This document shows positions 1 to 9,176 of a stretch of DNA of 64,000 nucleotides, in pieces. The notes beneath the pieces are model-generated. The model did not search any database. It saw only the letters and a list, made by a program, of their open reading frames with translations, and was not told the origin of the DNA. The stretch is from Aldehydirespirator sp965221605 (GTDB lineage: Bacteria; Actinomycetota; Acidimicrobiia; Acidimicrobiales; Aldehydirespiratoraceae): assembly GCA_965221605.1 (NCBI GenBank), contig CBDCSK010000016.1, forward strand, positions 248,001 to 312,000, read 5' to 3'. Numbering within the stretch: position 1 is the stretch's first letter; each line of letters starts with the position of its first letter. Both the position numbers and the translations under genes were made by a program.

Positions 1-1
1 C

Positions 2-355
2 CAGTGGCTCGACGCTGAGCGCATCCCTTATCGCGACATCTGCTTCCTGGGCAACAAGCCGGAGGTGGAGGCCGACTGCTATGTGGACGACGCTCCCCAC
101 AACATCTCGGCGCTGAGAGCCGGCGGGAACGACGTCATCGTGTTCGATCAGCCCTACAACCGTGACGAAGCCGATCCAAGGGCCACCAACTGGCAGGAGG
201 TCGAGAAACTGGTCATGGACCGGTTCACCGAATGGAGGGGCGCGGCAGGGGTTCAGGCGCAGCTTCCCGGCCTGGACGCCGGCAAGGACCGCCTGGCCGA
301 GCGACGGTCCGCGAGCGGAGCGCCCTCGCTTCCCGCCGGAGGTGAACAGAACTAG
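2..355 (+). CDS. 5'(3')-deoxyribonucleotidase-like HAD protein (C-terminal part, cut by window edge)
   Basis: An open frame enters from the left edge and ends at TAG 353-355, leaving about 117 residues. The visible part contains YVDDAPHNI followed by a short strand ending VIVFDQPYN. This fits motif IV of HAD phosphatases of the NT5C (5'-nucleotidase) family, where paired Asp residues help hold the catalytic Mg. The catalytic DxD motif would lie upstream of the window and cannot be checked. The last 35 residues are Ala/Arg/Gly-rich and probably disordered. The stop lies 2 bp from the stop of the convergent oxidoreductase gene. The family call rests on a short fragment, so substrate is unknown. 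Confidence 0.6.
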   Translation, partial: QWLDAERIPYRDICFLGNKPEVEADCYVDDAPHNISALRAGGNDVIVFDQPYNRDEADPRATNWQEVEKLVMDRFTEWRGAAGVQAQLPGLDAGKDRLAERRSASGAPSLPAGGEQN

Positions 356-357
356 CG

Positions 358-1359
358 CTACCGGCTCAGGATTTCGAACGGCGACGCGTCGCCGGGCACG
401 TCGGCGACGTCGACGGCCAGGCCGCCGCGCCGGACCGACATCGCGGCCGCGACCGCAATCGTCAGGGCCGAGGAGGCGGCATCGAGATCGGGCCAGGGAC
501 TGGCCTCACCGGCGGCGACTCGGCACAGTCGCTCGATCTGGGCCACGAAGCCGAGATCGGCCAGCGGGTGCGAGGACCCGGCGGGCGAGCCGGCCGGTGC
601 GCCGTCGACCTCCACGACCGGCACCGGCCACACGTCCACCCGAGCAACCCGGACGGCGTCGGCCGCCTCGACAGAGGCCTCGGCGACCCGCGCATCCCAA
701 CTCAACTCTGCTCGGGCCCTGCGCCCGCCCGCGCCGTGCAACACCACCTCGGCCGCGTGGTCGAGCCCGTCGGCGACGCCGGCTCGCGGTGTAGAGACGG
801 ACTCCACTGCGGCTCCCATGGCCGCCAGCACGATCGGCCAGAACCCGGCGCCCGGATCGACCGTCACCCCGCCACCGAAAGCCCGACCCGCGTCGGGGCC
901 GCGATCAGGGTGGGGGACAGCCAGCCGCAGCTCCAGGTGGTGCGGGTCCATAGTGGCAACCGCCTCCAGCATCTGGCGCACGGCCGGGGCGTGCAGCAGG
1001 TTCACCGAGGTCATGATGGGCAGCCCCCCGGCCATGGTGCCGAGTTCAGCCGCTCCCTGAATGGTCGTGGCCGCGGGCGACTCGACCAGCGCGGCCCGCA
1101 ACCGTCGCGACGAGGCCAACCCGGCCAGCGCCTCGGCACCTGCAGCCGGAGGGGTGGCGATCACGACCGCATCGCAGCGGCGTGACAGTTCGGCCAGCGT
1201 TAGAACCGGACAGTCCAGCGCCCCGGCGAGAGCCGCAGCCCTCGGAGACGCAGGTGACGAGGCGCTCACACCAGCCAGGTGCACGCCGCGGGCCGCACGC
1301 GCGGCCTCGGCGTGCAGGGTCGCGGCCCGGCCCGCCCCGACAATGCCCACTGAGGTCAC
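358..1359 (-). CDS. Gfo/Idh/MocA-family oxidoreductase
   Basis: A 333-residue protein opens with a Rossmann dinucleotide-binding motif (SVGIVGAGRAATLHAEAAR). It continues with a strand ending DAVVIATPP, as in the NAD(P)-binding half of Gfo/Idh/MocA dehydrogenases. The segment ALVESPAATT sits where the family's conserved EKP motif is usual (VESP instead of EKP), so the usual catalytic lysine may be missing. The C-terminal half is divergent and Ala-rich. It could therefore be a non-canonical dehydrogenase or a sugar-binding relative. It diverges from the zinc-ribbon gene at 1411, with only about 50 bp for both promoters. The substrate cannot be read from the sequence. Confidence 0.6.
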   Translation of the reverse strand: MTSVGIVGAGRAATLHAEAARAARGVHLAGVSASSPASPRAAALAGALDCPVLTLAELSRRCDAVVIATPPAAGAEALAGLASSRRLRAALVESPAATTIQGAAELGTMAGGLPIMTSVNLLHAPAVRQMLEAVATMDPHHLELRLAVPHPDRGPDAGRAFGGGVTVDPGAGFWPIVLAAMGAAVESVSTPRAGVADGLDHAAEVVLHGAGGRRARAELSWDARVAEASVEAADAVRVARVDVWPVPVVEVDGAPAGSPAGSSHPLADLGFVAQIERLCRVAAGEASPWPDLDAASSALTIAVAAAMSVRRGGLAVDVADVPGDASPFEILSR

Positions 1360-1410
1360 CGGCAGATCCTTCCACAGCCGCGGACTTCATACAGCCGTTA
1401 GTGTCTCGCC

Positions 1411-2169
1411 GTGCCCGATGCCGCTCAGCCCGACGATCAAGCCCCCGACGAGTCCGGCGAGGCGGCTCATCCGCTGTTGGAGATCCAGCGGCTCGACACC
1501 GAGACCGAGCAACTCCACCACCGGCGGGACAATCTCTCCCAGCATCATGACCTGCGAGCAGCCCGGGCTGAGCAGAGCGATGTTCAGCAGCAGATCGACA
1601 CGGTGGCATTGCAGCGCATCGAGGTCCTCACCCGCCAGAAGCGCCTCGAGGACGAGGCCGCCATCATTCAGGCCAAGGCGGACGTCGACGACAACCGTCT
1701 CTACTCAGGTGAGATCACCGCCATCCGCGACCTTCAGGCTCTGCAGGACGAGATCGCAGGACTGCGATCCCGGCAGGGGATGCTGGAGGAACGGGCCATC
1801 GAAGCGCTGGTGGAAGCGGAGGAGTTGACCGAGCAGGCCGAGTCCCTGGAGGAGCAGCGCCGCAACTGCGATGAACGGATCACCGTGCTCGAAGCCGAGC
1901 TGGCATCGGCCGAGGCCGCCATCGACGAGCAGCTCGCCGCGCTCTCGACGGCCAGGGCCGAGGCCGCCGCCACCGCCGAGACAACCGCGGTGGCCAGGTA
2001 CGAGCGGATGCGCGAGATGTTCGGACCGAGCACGGCGGTGCCCTTCGATCCGTCGTCCGGTTGCGGATGCCCCCACCAGATGCCCGCCGTCGAGGTAGCC
2101 CGCATCAAGCGCTGCGCCGAAGGGGAGGTGCTGGACTGCGCCGAGTGCGGGCGGCTGGTCCTGCGCTAG
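1411..2169 (+). CDS. Coiled-coil protein with C-terminal C4 zinc ribbon (DUF164/zf-RING_7 family)
   Basis: A 252-residue protein. Residues about 20-185 are a long, charged coiled coil (LDTETEQLHHRRDNL through EAELASAEAAIDEQL). It ends in a compact zinc ribbon with cysteines in CGCPHQMP and LDCAECGRLVL. This is the layout of the widespread DUF164 family, often annotated as nucleic-acid-binding zinc-ribbon protein, whose role is not settled. The ATG at 1411 was chosen because it is the first in-frame start before the coiled coil. It is followed at 50 bp by a small membrane protein gene on the same strand, so the two may be cotranscribed. Confidence 0.8.
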   Translation: MPDAAQPDDQAPDESGEAAHPLLEIQRLDTETEQLHHRRDNLSQHHDLRAARAEQSDVQQQIDTVALQRIEVLTRQKRLEDEAAIIQAKADVDDNRLYSGEITAIRDLQALQDEIAGLRSRQGMLEERAIEALVEAEELTEQAESLEEQRRNCDERITVLEAELASAEAAIDEQLAALSTARAEAAATAETTAVARYERMREMFGPSTAVPFDPSSGCGCPHQMPAVEVARIKRCAEGEVLDCAECGRLVLR

Positions 2170-2218
2170 ACATGGAAGGCCGGCTCCGTCAGCGCCGCGG
2201 ACCTCCAGACTGACGCCA

Positions 2219-2710
2219 ATGTTCTTCTGGTTCGCAGCATGCGGGGTGGTGGCCGTAGCGCTGGTGTTCGGCAGCAGCGGCGTCGACTACCGCTTCGTGG
2301 CGCTGGGCTCGGTGCTGCCCCTGGCCGAGAACCTGACCGGTTCCCCCTGGGTGCTGCACACGCTGGCCGGCAGCGTGGTGCTGCTGACCGCGGTGATGCT
2401 CATCACCGCGGGCCGGGGCCGGCGGCTCCGCCGGCGACGGTGGATCGGCCTGCCCATCGGAACCCTGGTGTTCCTGGTGGCCAGCGGATCCTGGTCCCGC
2501 ACTGCCCTGTTCTGGTGGCCCGTGGGCGGCAGCGGGGGAGTGGGCCGCGGCTCACCCCCGGAGCTCGATTGGCCCCTGGCCATGATGATCACCCTGGAAC
2601 TGGCCGGAATCGCCGCGCTGGCCTGGACGGCCCGCCGCTTCGACCTGGCCGACCCCGACCGCCGCCGGGCCTTCCTGAAGTCAGGCCGCCTGACCCGCCC
2701 AACCGCCTGA
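2219..2710 (+). CDS. Small membrane protein of unknown function
   Basis: A 163-residue protein with no recognised family. It has four likely membrane segments: residues 3-18 (FWFAACGVVAVALVFG), about 44-63 (VLHTLAGSVVLLTAVMLITA), about 77-92 (GLPIGTLVFLVASGSW) and about 120-138 (LAMMITLELAGIAALAWTA). An Arg-rich loop after segment 2 (GRGRRLRRRR) suggests that loop is cytoplasmic. It follows the zinc-ribbon gene on the same strand. No catalytic motif is visible. Confidence 0.55.
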   Translation: MFFWFAACGVVAVALVFGSSGVDYRFVALGSVLPLAENLTGSPWVLHTLAGSVVLLTAVMLITAGRGRRLRRRRWIGLPIGTLVFLVASGSWSRTALFWWPVGGSGGVGRGSPPELDWPLAMMITLELAGIAALAWTARRFDLADPDRRRAFLKSGRLTRPTA

Positions 2711-2827
2711 TCTCACGTCAACTTGAGCCACCTGATCGCCGGAATGCGCAAGCCAATCGCCGGGATGCGCCCGGCACTCGTCCCCATGCCGGTACTCGTC
2801 CGATGAGGGGCGAGCTTGCGGCAACAC

Positions 2828-4381
2828 CTAGGCGAGGGTGAACAACGGCTCGGGCGTTTGCGCACTCGCCCGGGAGTTCCCGGCTCGGCCGGGTGGGTCC
2901 GGTGCCGCCGTAACAGCGGAGCCTGCCCTGGGCGGCATGGCTGCTCGTGGGGGCGATGGTCCGTGGGCCGGTGGCGGGTCGGGCGCATGGGCCGGTCCGT
3001 GGCGTATTCGCTCGGGTGGTGCGATGGTGTACAGGCCCCGCCCGTCGGGTACCTCCCGCCAGCCGTGACGGTGGATCTTCTGGTGGCAGGCCCAACACAC
3101 CAGCATCATGTTGTCGATGTTCGTGGGACCGCCCCGCGACACGGCCTCGACGTGGTGGCCCTGACATATCCACATGTCCGCCCCGCAACCCCCGCAGGCC
3201 CCGTAGCGGGCCCGCAGCGCGTTCATCTGGGCTTTGGTGGCCAGCCGCTTGGCGTGGCCGTGCCATAGAGGCACCCCCTGGCTGCTGAACACCACCCCCG
3301 TGATCCGGGCGTTGCAGAAGTGCTCCTCAAGCACGCTTTGGGGGATCACGCCGCCCCCGGCGACCTCCGCGAACGCGTCGGTGCCGTCGGCGCTGAGATG
3401 TTGCACGATGGTGATGTCAGCCGACGGCTTCCGGCCCCCACACCCGCACCTTCCGCCAACGCCGTCGCTGCCGGTCGGGGCCCCGCTGGCGTGATCGGCC
3501 GGACTCGCCGCGTCACCAGCCCCGCTTAGACCAGCGCCTCTCGTGACCGGGCTCACACCGCCTCGATCCTGGCACGAGTCACCCTCACGCCCACGCGAGC
3601 CGCCGCTGTCACCGGTGCCGGGACTGCCGCGCCCGCCGGGTATCGCCCTGGCGGCCTGGGAGTAGATGCTGCCGTGTGAGGTCAGCGTGTCGAGTGCGTC
3701 GGCCATGCGCTGGTTGCCGCTGCGCTTGTCGCTACCGGGGCTCTGCAGGTCCAGGCGGCGCAGCCGCTCAGACTCCTGCAGGAACCGCTTGCGAACCTTG
3801 GCGCCGGTCACCGGGTCCAGTTCGCCCCGCACATGCACCATCCCGTCATCACCGTCCCAGAAACCCAGCCGCCGCCTCGCACGCTGACGCCGATACCGCT
3901 CCTCGCCGTCGTCGGCCTGGCGCCGCGCCGCCCACCGGCCCGCCTCACGGGTGAACTGATCCGCCGACAATACCGCAGCCTGCGCCAACAACTCGCCGTC
4001 CTGCTCCACCTGCTCAGCGCTGGTCCTCTGACAAGCCGTCGCCAGCGTCTTGGCATTCGCGACTGAGATCTCACCGCGCTCCAGCGCGTTGCGCGCCAGA
4101 GGCATCTCCTGGAGCCTCTCCACCGTCTTGACCTGGCTGACCGCATCCCGCTTCGACAGACCCGCAGCCTGCGCCAACACCCCCACACCGCCGTCTCCGT
4201 GGCGTTCACGAACCGCCAACCCCGCAGCCGCGTCCGTCTGCAGCACCGCCAGCTGCCCGCCGAAGGTCTTGCACTCCGCCAGCACCGACCGCAGATCCTC
4301 AGGCGGAGTAGCCGGATCGTTCACAAGACGGATCAACTCCTCCAGCCCCGCCCGCACCCGCCGTGCCGTGTCCGTAACCAT
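2828..4381 (-). CDS. DUF222 / HNH endonuclease domain protein (13E12-repeat type)
   Basis: About 517 residues. The N-terminal two thirds match the DUF222 type common in multicopy actinobacterial HNH proteins (LAQAAGLSKRDAVSQVKTVERL and similar helical segments). Near residues 390-440 there is an HNH nuclease motif: CGGC, then CQGHHVEAVSRGG, NIDNMMLVCWACH and HRHGW. The His-His pair and the paired CxxC zinc ligands are all present, so the nuclease looks intact. The last 60 residues are Pro/Ala-rich. The start at 4381 (MVTDTARR) is preferred, but an ATG at 4417 is also in frame. Such genes often mark mobile or variable regions, and this one sits at the edge of the rnpB-proximal accessory island. 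Confidence 0.85.
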   Translation of the reverse strand: MVTDTARRVRAGLEELIRLVNDPATPPEDLRSVLAECKTFGGQLAVLQTDAAAGLAVRERHGDGGVGVLAQAAGLSKRDAVSQVKTVERLQEMPLARNALERGEISVANAKTLATACQRTSAEQVEQDGELLAQAAVLSADQFTREAGRWAARRQADDGEERYRRQRARRRLGFWDGDDGMVHVRGELDPVTGAKVRKRFLQESERLRRLDLQSPGSDKRSGNQRMADALDTLTSHGSIYSQAARAIPGGRGSPGTGDSGGSRGREGDSCQDRGGVSPVTRGAGLSGAGDAASPADHASGAPTGSDGVGGRCGCGGRKPSADITIVQHLSADGTDAFAEVAGGGVIPQSVLEEHFCNARITGVVFSSQGVPLWHGHAKRLATKAQMNALRARYGACGGCGADMWICQGHHVEAVSRGGPTNIDNMMLVCWACHQKIHRHGWREVPDGRGLYTIAPPERIRHGPAHAPDPPPAHGPSPPRAAMPPRAGSAVTAAPDPPGRAGNSRASAQTPEPLFTLA

Positions 4382-4417
4382 GAGTACATCATGCCATAGG
4401 GGTGTGACATCTATCAA

Positions 4418-4788
4418 TCATTTACAAGATAATTCAAGTGATTTCCAGTTCGGGAGTGTGCTCACTGATGCCCATCGCAAGGCCCGCCGACTGGAAGCCG
4501 AACCAGGAGCCTCTCGTCGCCGGAGGCGGCCACCAGTTCGAGACATCCCGGCTCGGTCACCCAAACACCGCCCGCGTTGCGGGCTGCTGGCCCACCACCG
4601 ACCGTTGCTCCACACCTGAGCAACTCGGCGCTAGTACAACCGCAACAACGGCACACACGCGCACCGCCCCGAGTCCTATGCGAACGGGCGATCCGCACAT
4701 GAGTGGCATCCGGCGCACCGGGTCTGGACCGCGCTCGGACTAGTCCAGATGCCTGGCTCTCGGGTCGGTGGCCTCACGATCACTCCCG
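4418..4788. other. 371-bp intergenic stretch without a supported gene
   Basis: Between the DUF222-HNH start and the McrC-like stop. Reading frames here are short, low in recognisable motifs and not shared with a known family. The base composition is less GC-rich near 4400-4450 (ATCTATCAATCATTTACAAG), as expected for a promoter of the leftward DUF222 gene. I could not fix a -35/-10 pair with confidence. Confidence 0.4.
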
Positions 4789-6261
4789 CTACGGAAGCAG
4801 CCGGCTCAAGTCGACAGGCTCACCCGGAATCATCGGCACCAAGCCGTAGCCGGACCAGAGAGAGTCCTTTCCCCGGTGGGGATGTGCAGCCAACACATTG
4901 CGCACGATCGGAGTGCCCTGCATGCGAACGCGGGAGTAACGGGAGTGGATCTCAACTGCCGCTACGTCCACCCAATGTCGACCGACGTACTTTGCATCGA
5001 ACACGACCAGCGCTGGCTCAGCACCACGGCGAAGGACCACAGCGTCGGGGGTGATTCGGTTCTGCGCCAAGTCTGGATTCGGGTGTGGCACGTTCTCGAG
5101 ACCCTGCCATCCTCGCGCGTTTGCCACAATCTGCGGTTCGAACGCCACATGCACATCACCCTTGAATCTCATCGTGGCTCCCGCCGGAACCGCAAGTCGG
5201 ATCGTGCCGGAGCGGTTCTGCCGACCGAGGATTCGAAATCCCGGCTCCAAAGGGAGGCCGTATCGCTCGCGGCAGGCGTCAAGCACTCTCAGGAAGACCC
5301 AGTACTCGTAGAGCCGGACGATTGCCTTCACTCCCAAGCGGGCCTCTCCCGGTCCCTCTGTGGCGTAGGCTTCCGGCCGGTCCAAGATCCGTAGCACCTT
5401 GTCGATACGGCGGTAACGCGAGTCGTGCAGCGTTCGGAGTCGTGCCGCCTCGATGCCACCCCGGAGCGATCTGCATGAAGCGTAAGGCTGCTCTCGGAGC
5501 ATCCGGCTGGCACGCGCTGCGACCTCGGCACCACTGGGCTGGCGGCGCGCATAGAACACCAACCGTCGCAGGGTTTCGGCGACAAGGGTGTTCTCGGGAG
5601 CGTCGACGCTCCGAACGAGGACCCTGCTACGCCCCGGCCGCTGACGCGCCGCTCCTCGCGTAGCACCCTCAGAAGAAGTCGCTGGGTCGCGCTCGTAGCC
5701 ACCAACTTCGAGAACCATGGAAGGTGCGGCCCGAATGACGCTCGCGGTGAGTTCCGACGGCCTTCGTACGGCCTCCAACCGCCTCACCCCTTCGCCGCGG
5801 ATCAGAAGGGTTCTCGGCTCAGCAGCGATGTCGCGAACCGGGGCCTCGATAGCCCTCCACAGCTCAGTCGGTGAGGGCAATTGGCCCTGGAGACGGCCAA
5901 CGGCGCCGGGATCGAACACCAAACGAGCCCAGAGCTGTTCGAGTTCGCAACGCAATGCCCCGAAGGCGTTCTCGCTCATCTTGTCTGGCACGATCACGAA
6001 TTCGCCTGCTTCGAGTCCCGACTGTCGTCGCAACTCCACAAGCCCCAAATGGCCTTGAAGATTCCTGTCGTTGAGAAGACGCAGCGAGAGGCACCCATCG
6101 CGGTCCGCGGTGTAGGGAAACGGCCCCAGACGCAGCACCTCTCGTGCCGCGAGGCCACGCAGCTCTAGCATTCCCGACTCCGCCACCGTAGGCGCGTCCG
6201 CGCCGCGGTCCAGGGCTCGCCAGACTCGACCCGAGCGGACTTCTACGCTGCTGTCGTCCAT
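4789..6261 (-). CDS. McrC-like nuclease subunit (DUF2357 plus PD-(D/E)XK domain)
   Basis: A 490-residue protein downstream of, and 11 bp from, the McrB-like GTPase gene. The N-terminal half has the beta-rich style of DUF2357 proteins that accompany McrB-type ATPases/GTPases. The C-terminal part has a PD-(D/E)XK nuclease signature: ITPDAVVL (Asp near residue 404), then VVFDAKYVG (Asp near 422, Lys near 424), followed by a helix with HSRYSRVRM. McrBC-family systems cut modified or otherwise marked nucleic acid. McrC supplies the nuclease and binds the McrB ring. The gene itself looks intact, but its partner is broken by an IS element. Its codon use is more mixed than in the housekeeping genes (for example tct, aga, tgc in runs), which suggests transfer. 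Confidence 0.75.
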   Translation of the reverse strand: MDDSSVEVRSGRVWRALDRGADAPTVAESGMLELRGLAAREVLRLGPFPYTADRDGCLSLRLLNDRNLQGHLGLVELRRQSGLEAGEFVIVPDKMSENAFGALRCELEQLWARLVFDPGAVGRLQGQLPSPTELWRAIEAPVRDIAAEPRTLLIRGEGVRRLEAVRRPSELTASVIRAAPSMVLEVGGYERDPATSSEGATRGAARQRPGRSRVLVRSVDAPENTLVAETLRRLVFYARRQPSGAEVAARASRMLREQPYASCRSLRGGIEAARLRTLHDSRYRRIDKVLRILDRPEAYATEGPGEARLGVKAIVRLYEYWVFLRVLDACRERYGLPLEPGFRILGRQNRSGTIRLAVPAGATMRFKGDVHVAFEPQIVANARGWQGLENVPHPNPDLAQNRITPDAVVLRRGAEPALVVFDAKYVGRHWVDVAAVEIHSRYSRVRMQGTPIVRNVLAAHPHRGKDSLWSGYGLVPMIPGEPVDLSRLLP

Positions 6262-6272
6262 TGGTCAGACTG

Positions 6273-7826
6273 TCAGGTCCGCGCCAACGTGAGCCGAGGA
6301 TCAGTTCCATCCAAGTACTCGTCATCTGAGACCTGGTCGTCGAGCCAGCGATCGATGATCGCAGCCGACTCACGGGCATCCACATTGCGGAGATCCTCGG
6401 CCAACTCTTTCAGAGTGTCGGTCAATGGCCCCTTGAATCCACGGATCTTTGGGATGATACGCTGCACGATCCCCCAATCGAGGGCAGGTTCGGGATCGAT
6501 AATTCCCTTGGCGTTTGCAATGAACCTCTCAAGTTCGACGTGCGCCCGAAGTCCGACACCAATGTTGGCTCGTCTCAGGGTGTCCGCAATATCGACGAGG
6601 AACTCGTGATGATCAGGACTCGGCTTATCGACGCAGACCTTGCGCCACTCAAGCGCGCTGACGTGCCACGGCTTCTCCGACCCGTTAGTCCCGGAATGAT
6701 GGCGCTCCGACACCTCGACGCTAAGATGCAAGACGTTGGCACGATCGATGACCCGCTCGGAGAGTGGCCGCGTGGTCTCATCCACGTTCACGGTCCCAAC
6801 GATGATCAAGTTCTCGGGATATCGCAGGTCCGGTGGCCACTCATCAGCGTTTCGGGGCTCCTCTCCACCGGAGTACAGCGGCAGTCGTACGTCGTCGCTG
6901 CCCGAGCGAGCCTCTTCCATCGCTGACAACATCTCGGCCAGGTATTGCTCGACGGGCGCGAGATTCATTTCATCGAGCAGCACGAAGTGGAGACGGTCAG
7001 GACTGCGCTCACAGCTTCGGACGGTCTCTGCGAGCCAACCGGGCACGAATCGCTGAGACACCGGGTTGACGAACCCTAGAACCTCTGACTGGTCGATCCA
7101 ATCAGGCCTCACGGCCACCCTCCGGAATTGTCCGTTTGCCGTACTGGCTCCAACCGCTTCCGCGTACAGCCGCGTCAAAGAGCTCTTGCCAGAGCCCGTG
7201 AGTCCAGCGAGGATCAAGAAGGGCTTCGTCTTGAGAGCAACGTGGAGACGCCGTATGTCTTCCTCGTCGAAGTCCAGGCTGCCGGTGCAATACTCAATCA
7301 GGTGCTGCACGAGTCCATCTTCACCGTGCTCGACGCACCACCGATAGATGCGATGCTCGCCGAGATCACGTAGTAGCTGCTCTACACGAGACCGTGCATC
7401 CATTAGATCAGCGTCACTCAGTTCCGGCTCTTCTAGCAGGCTGTCGATCTCGGACTGCCGGTTCGCGAATACGCCGATGTCGGCCTCACTGAAGTCAGTT
7501 CGCTCTTCGGTGAGGATGGTGTCAACCTCAGCGAGCCGCTCTCCGACGGAGTCTCGGATCTCTTCGCGTGCTCGCTCGACATCCGCCTCTAGTTCGAGCC
7601 TCAGGTCGTTGGCACCGCGACCACCGGGTTGAGACTTGACCTCGACGATCTTCTGGCGCCAATCGAATAACAGCGAGTCTCGCGCGTCGAGCGCTCTCAA
7701 CGCCTCGACCAGATGCTCCAGATCCTCCAGGTGCTCTTGTAGCGCCTCATCGAGTTCTTTAGAAACCTGTCGTTGTGTGGCGCCGATCTCTCGGGCGAGT
7801 TCATGAGGATCACCATCATCATCTAG
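6273..7826 (-). pseudogene. McrB-like AAA+ GTPase, 3' fragment (gene split by IS element)
   Basis: The coding frame runs from the IS boundary at 7826 to the stop at 6273. It starts with a charged coiled coil (ELAREIGATQRQVSKELDEA, then ELEADVERAREEI). The motor domain follows: Walker A GLTGSGKSSLT (about 7180-7206), Walker B VLLDEMNLAPVEQYL (about 6967-6987) and GTVNVDETTRPL, which corresponds to the McrB signature loop. An in-frame TTG at 7700 could permit translation of a shortened motor domain. With the IS and one CTAG removed, this fragment joins the 5' fragment (9177-10353) in frame to give a 908-residue protein. Long coiled coils fused to an McrB GTPase, beside a DUF2357-type McrC, resemble the coiled-coil McrBC class called CoCoNuT systems. 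That subclass assignment is inference. Confidence 0.8.
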
Positions 7827-9176
7827 CAGGATGCTGAAATTCGGGGGTTTGGCGGTTTGGGTTGTGTCGGGTGGGCTGGTTCTGGTGTCGGCCGCCGGGC
7901 AGGTCCCGTTGGCTGTTGGGGGGTTTTGGCTGGCGTTGGGTGCGGGCGGGTGGTTTGGGGGTTCTGGGGCGGGGTTGGTGGTGGTTTGTGGGGGGTGCGG
8001 TCGGGCGGTCGGTGCGGGGTGGGTTCAGGCCGCTCGCGTGTCGAGTCGGGCTATGCGCACCAGGTTGTAGCTGGCGGCGGCGATGAGGAGCCAGTGCCGG
8101 TTGCGTTGTCGTCCTTTGTGGCGGAGTTTGCGTCCTCCGGCGATGGTCTTGATCCAGCCGAAGGGCTCCTCGACGCGTTTTCGGGTTCGTTGGGAGATCG
8201 TGTATCCGGCGTGGCGGGTGGTGCGCCCGTCGATGGCGGATCTGCGGCGGGTGGTGTTCTGGGCGACGTGGGGCGTGAACCCCGCGGCCCGTGCGTCGGC
8301 GACGAAGTCTTTGGTGTCGTAGTTGCGGTCCCCGCCGACGGTGCGGCGCCTCGCGCGTGGGGGGGCTCGCCTGAGCATCGCTGCGGCAGTGTCGCGTTCT
8401 GCGTGGCCGTCGGCTTGCGTGAGGTCGGCGTCGACGATGAGCCCGTTGCGGTTCTCGGTGAGCAGATGCCCCATGAAGCACAGCGCTGCGGCGGTCCCCG
8501 CGGACTTGCGGAACAGCCTGGCCTCGGGGTCCGTCACCGAGGCGTGGGTGTCGTTGCGGCGGCGGGCGCCGCGCCAGTCGGCGTCGGGGTTGCGGCCCCG
8601 CGCCGGCGCGGGCTCGGCGGGGGCTGCTTTGGGTTTGAAGCTCTTGTGCGACGCCCACGCCTCCAACAGCGTGCCGTCGACGCTGAAATGATCGCTCGAG
8701 CAGTAGCGGCGAAGCCGGGCCTGATCCACCACCGCGGCGAAGAACCGGTCCGCGATCTCGTGGTCCAACAAGCGCTGCCGGTTCTTGGAGAACGTCGACG
8801 CGTCGAAGCCGCGCTCGTCGATGCGCAGCCCCAAAAACCACTTGAACAACATGTCGTATTTCAGCCGCTCACAGAACGCCCGCTCCGAGCGGATCGAGTA
8901 CAGCGCCATCAGCACCGACGCCTTCAACAGCATCTCCGGGGGCACGCTGGGACGGCCCCGAGGCGGATACATCGCCGCCAGCTCGCCGTCGAGCCCATCG
9001 AGCACCGCGTCCACCACAGCCCTGATCCGCCGTATGGGGTGACCAGCACCGATCAGGTCCTCCGTCGACAGAGTCGACAACATCGCCGTCTGGGCATCAA
9101 CTGTTCCACGCATAACGACATTGTCCCACCCCACAGCATCCAACGCGAGCACCCAAACGACTTTTTCAGCACCCTG
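7827..9176 (-). mobile_element. IS5/IS1182-type insertion sequence, 1350 bp, in the McrB-like gene
   Basis: One transposase gene is bounded by terminal inverted repeats CAGGATGCTGAAA (from 7827) and, reading inward on the other strand from 9176, CAGGGTGCTGAAA (12 of 13 identical). The sequence CTAG flanks both ends, at 7823-7826 and 9177-9180, as a 4-bp target duplication. The intact ends, duplication and open transposase suggest a recent insertion. Excision leaving one CTAG rebuilds the interrupted gene exactly in frame (codons cgc cta gat gat). The 180 bp after the transposase stop is C/A-rich and G-poor on the transcribed strand. Confidence 0.9.
8025..9113 (-). CDS. IS5/IS1182-type DDE transposase
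   Basis: A 362-residue transposase starting MRGTVDAQTAML. A longer frame opens at 9152, but that start lies nearly at the IS end. The N-terminal domain (PPRGRPSVPPEMLLKASVLM, then RSERAFCERL) is the DUF772 type. The catalytic acidic residues are visible as HFSVDGTLLEAW (Asp), VGGDRNYDTKDF (Asp) and RKRVEEPFGWIK (Glu). This is the DDE order of IS5/IS1182-type enzymes. No frameshift or internal stop was seen, so it is probably active. The exact ISfinder group cannot be settled by eye. The CTAG target points to the IS5-like side. Confidence 0.9.
   Translation of the reverse strand: MRGTVDAQTAMLSTLSTEDLIGAGHPIRRIRAVVDAVLDGLDGELAAMYPPRGRPSVPPEMLLKASVLMALYSIRSERAFCERLKYDMLFKWFLGLRIDERGFDASTFSKNRQRLLDHEIADRFFAAVVDQARLRRYCSSDHFSVDGTLLEAWASHKSFKPKAAPAEPAPARGRNPDADWRGARRRNDTHASVTDPEARLFRKSAGTAAALCFMGHLLTENRNGLIVDADLTQADGHAERDTAAAMLRRAPPRARRRTVGGDRNYDTKDFVADARAAGFTPHVAQNTTRRRSAIDGRTTRHAGYTISQRTRKRVEEPFGWIKTIAGGRKLRHKGRQRNRHWLLIAAASYNLVRIARLDTRAA

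Noticed and set aside
4438..4743. A 101-codon frame between the DUF222 gene and the McrC-like gene.
   Set aside because: No ribosome binding site, no family likeness and an amino-acid mix typical of random high-GC frames.
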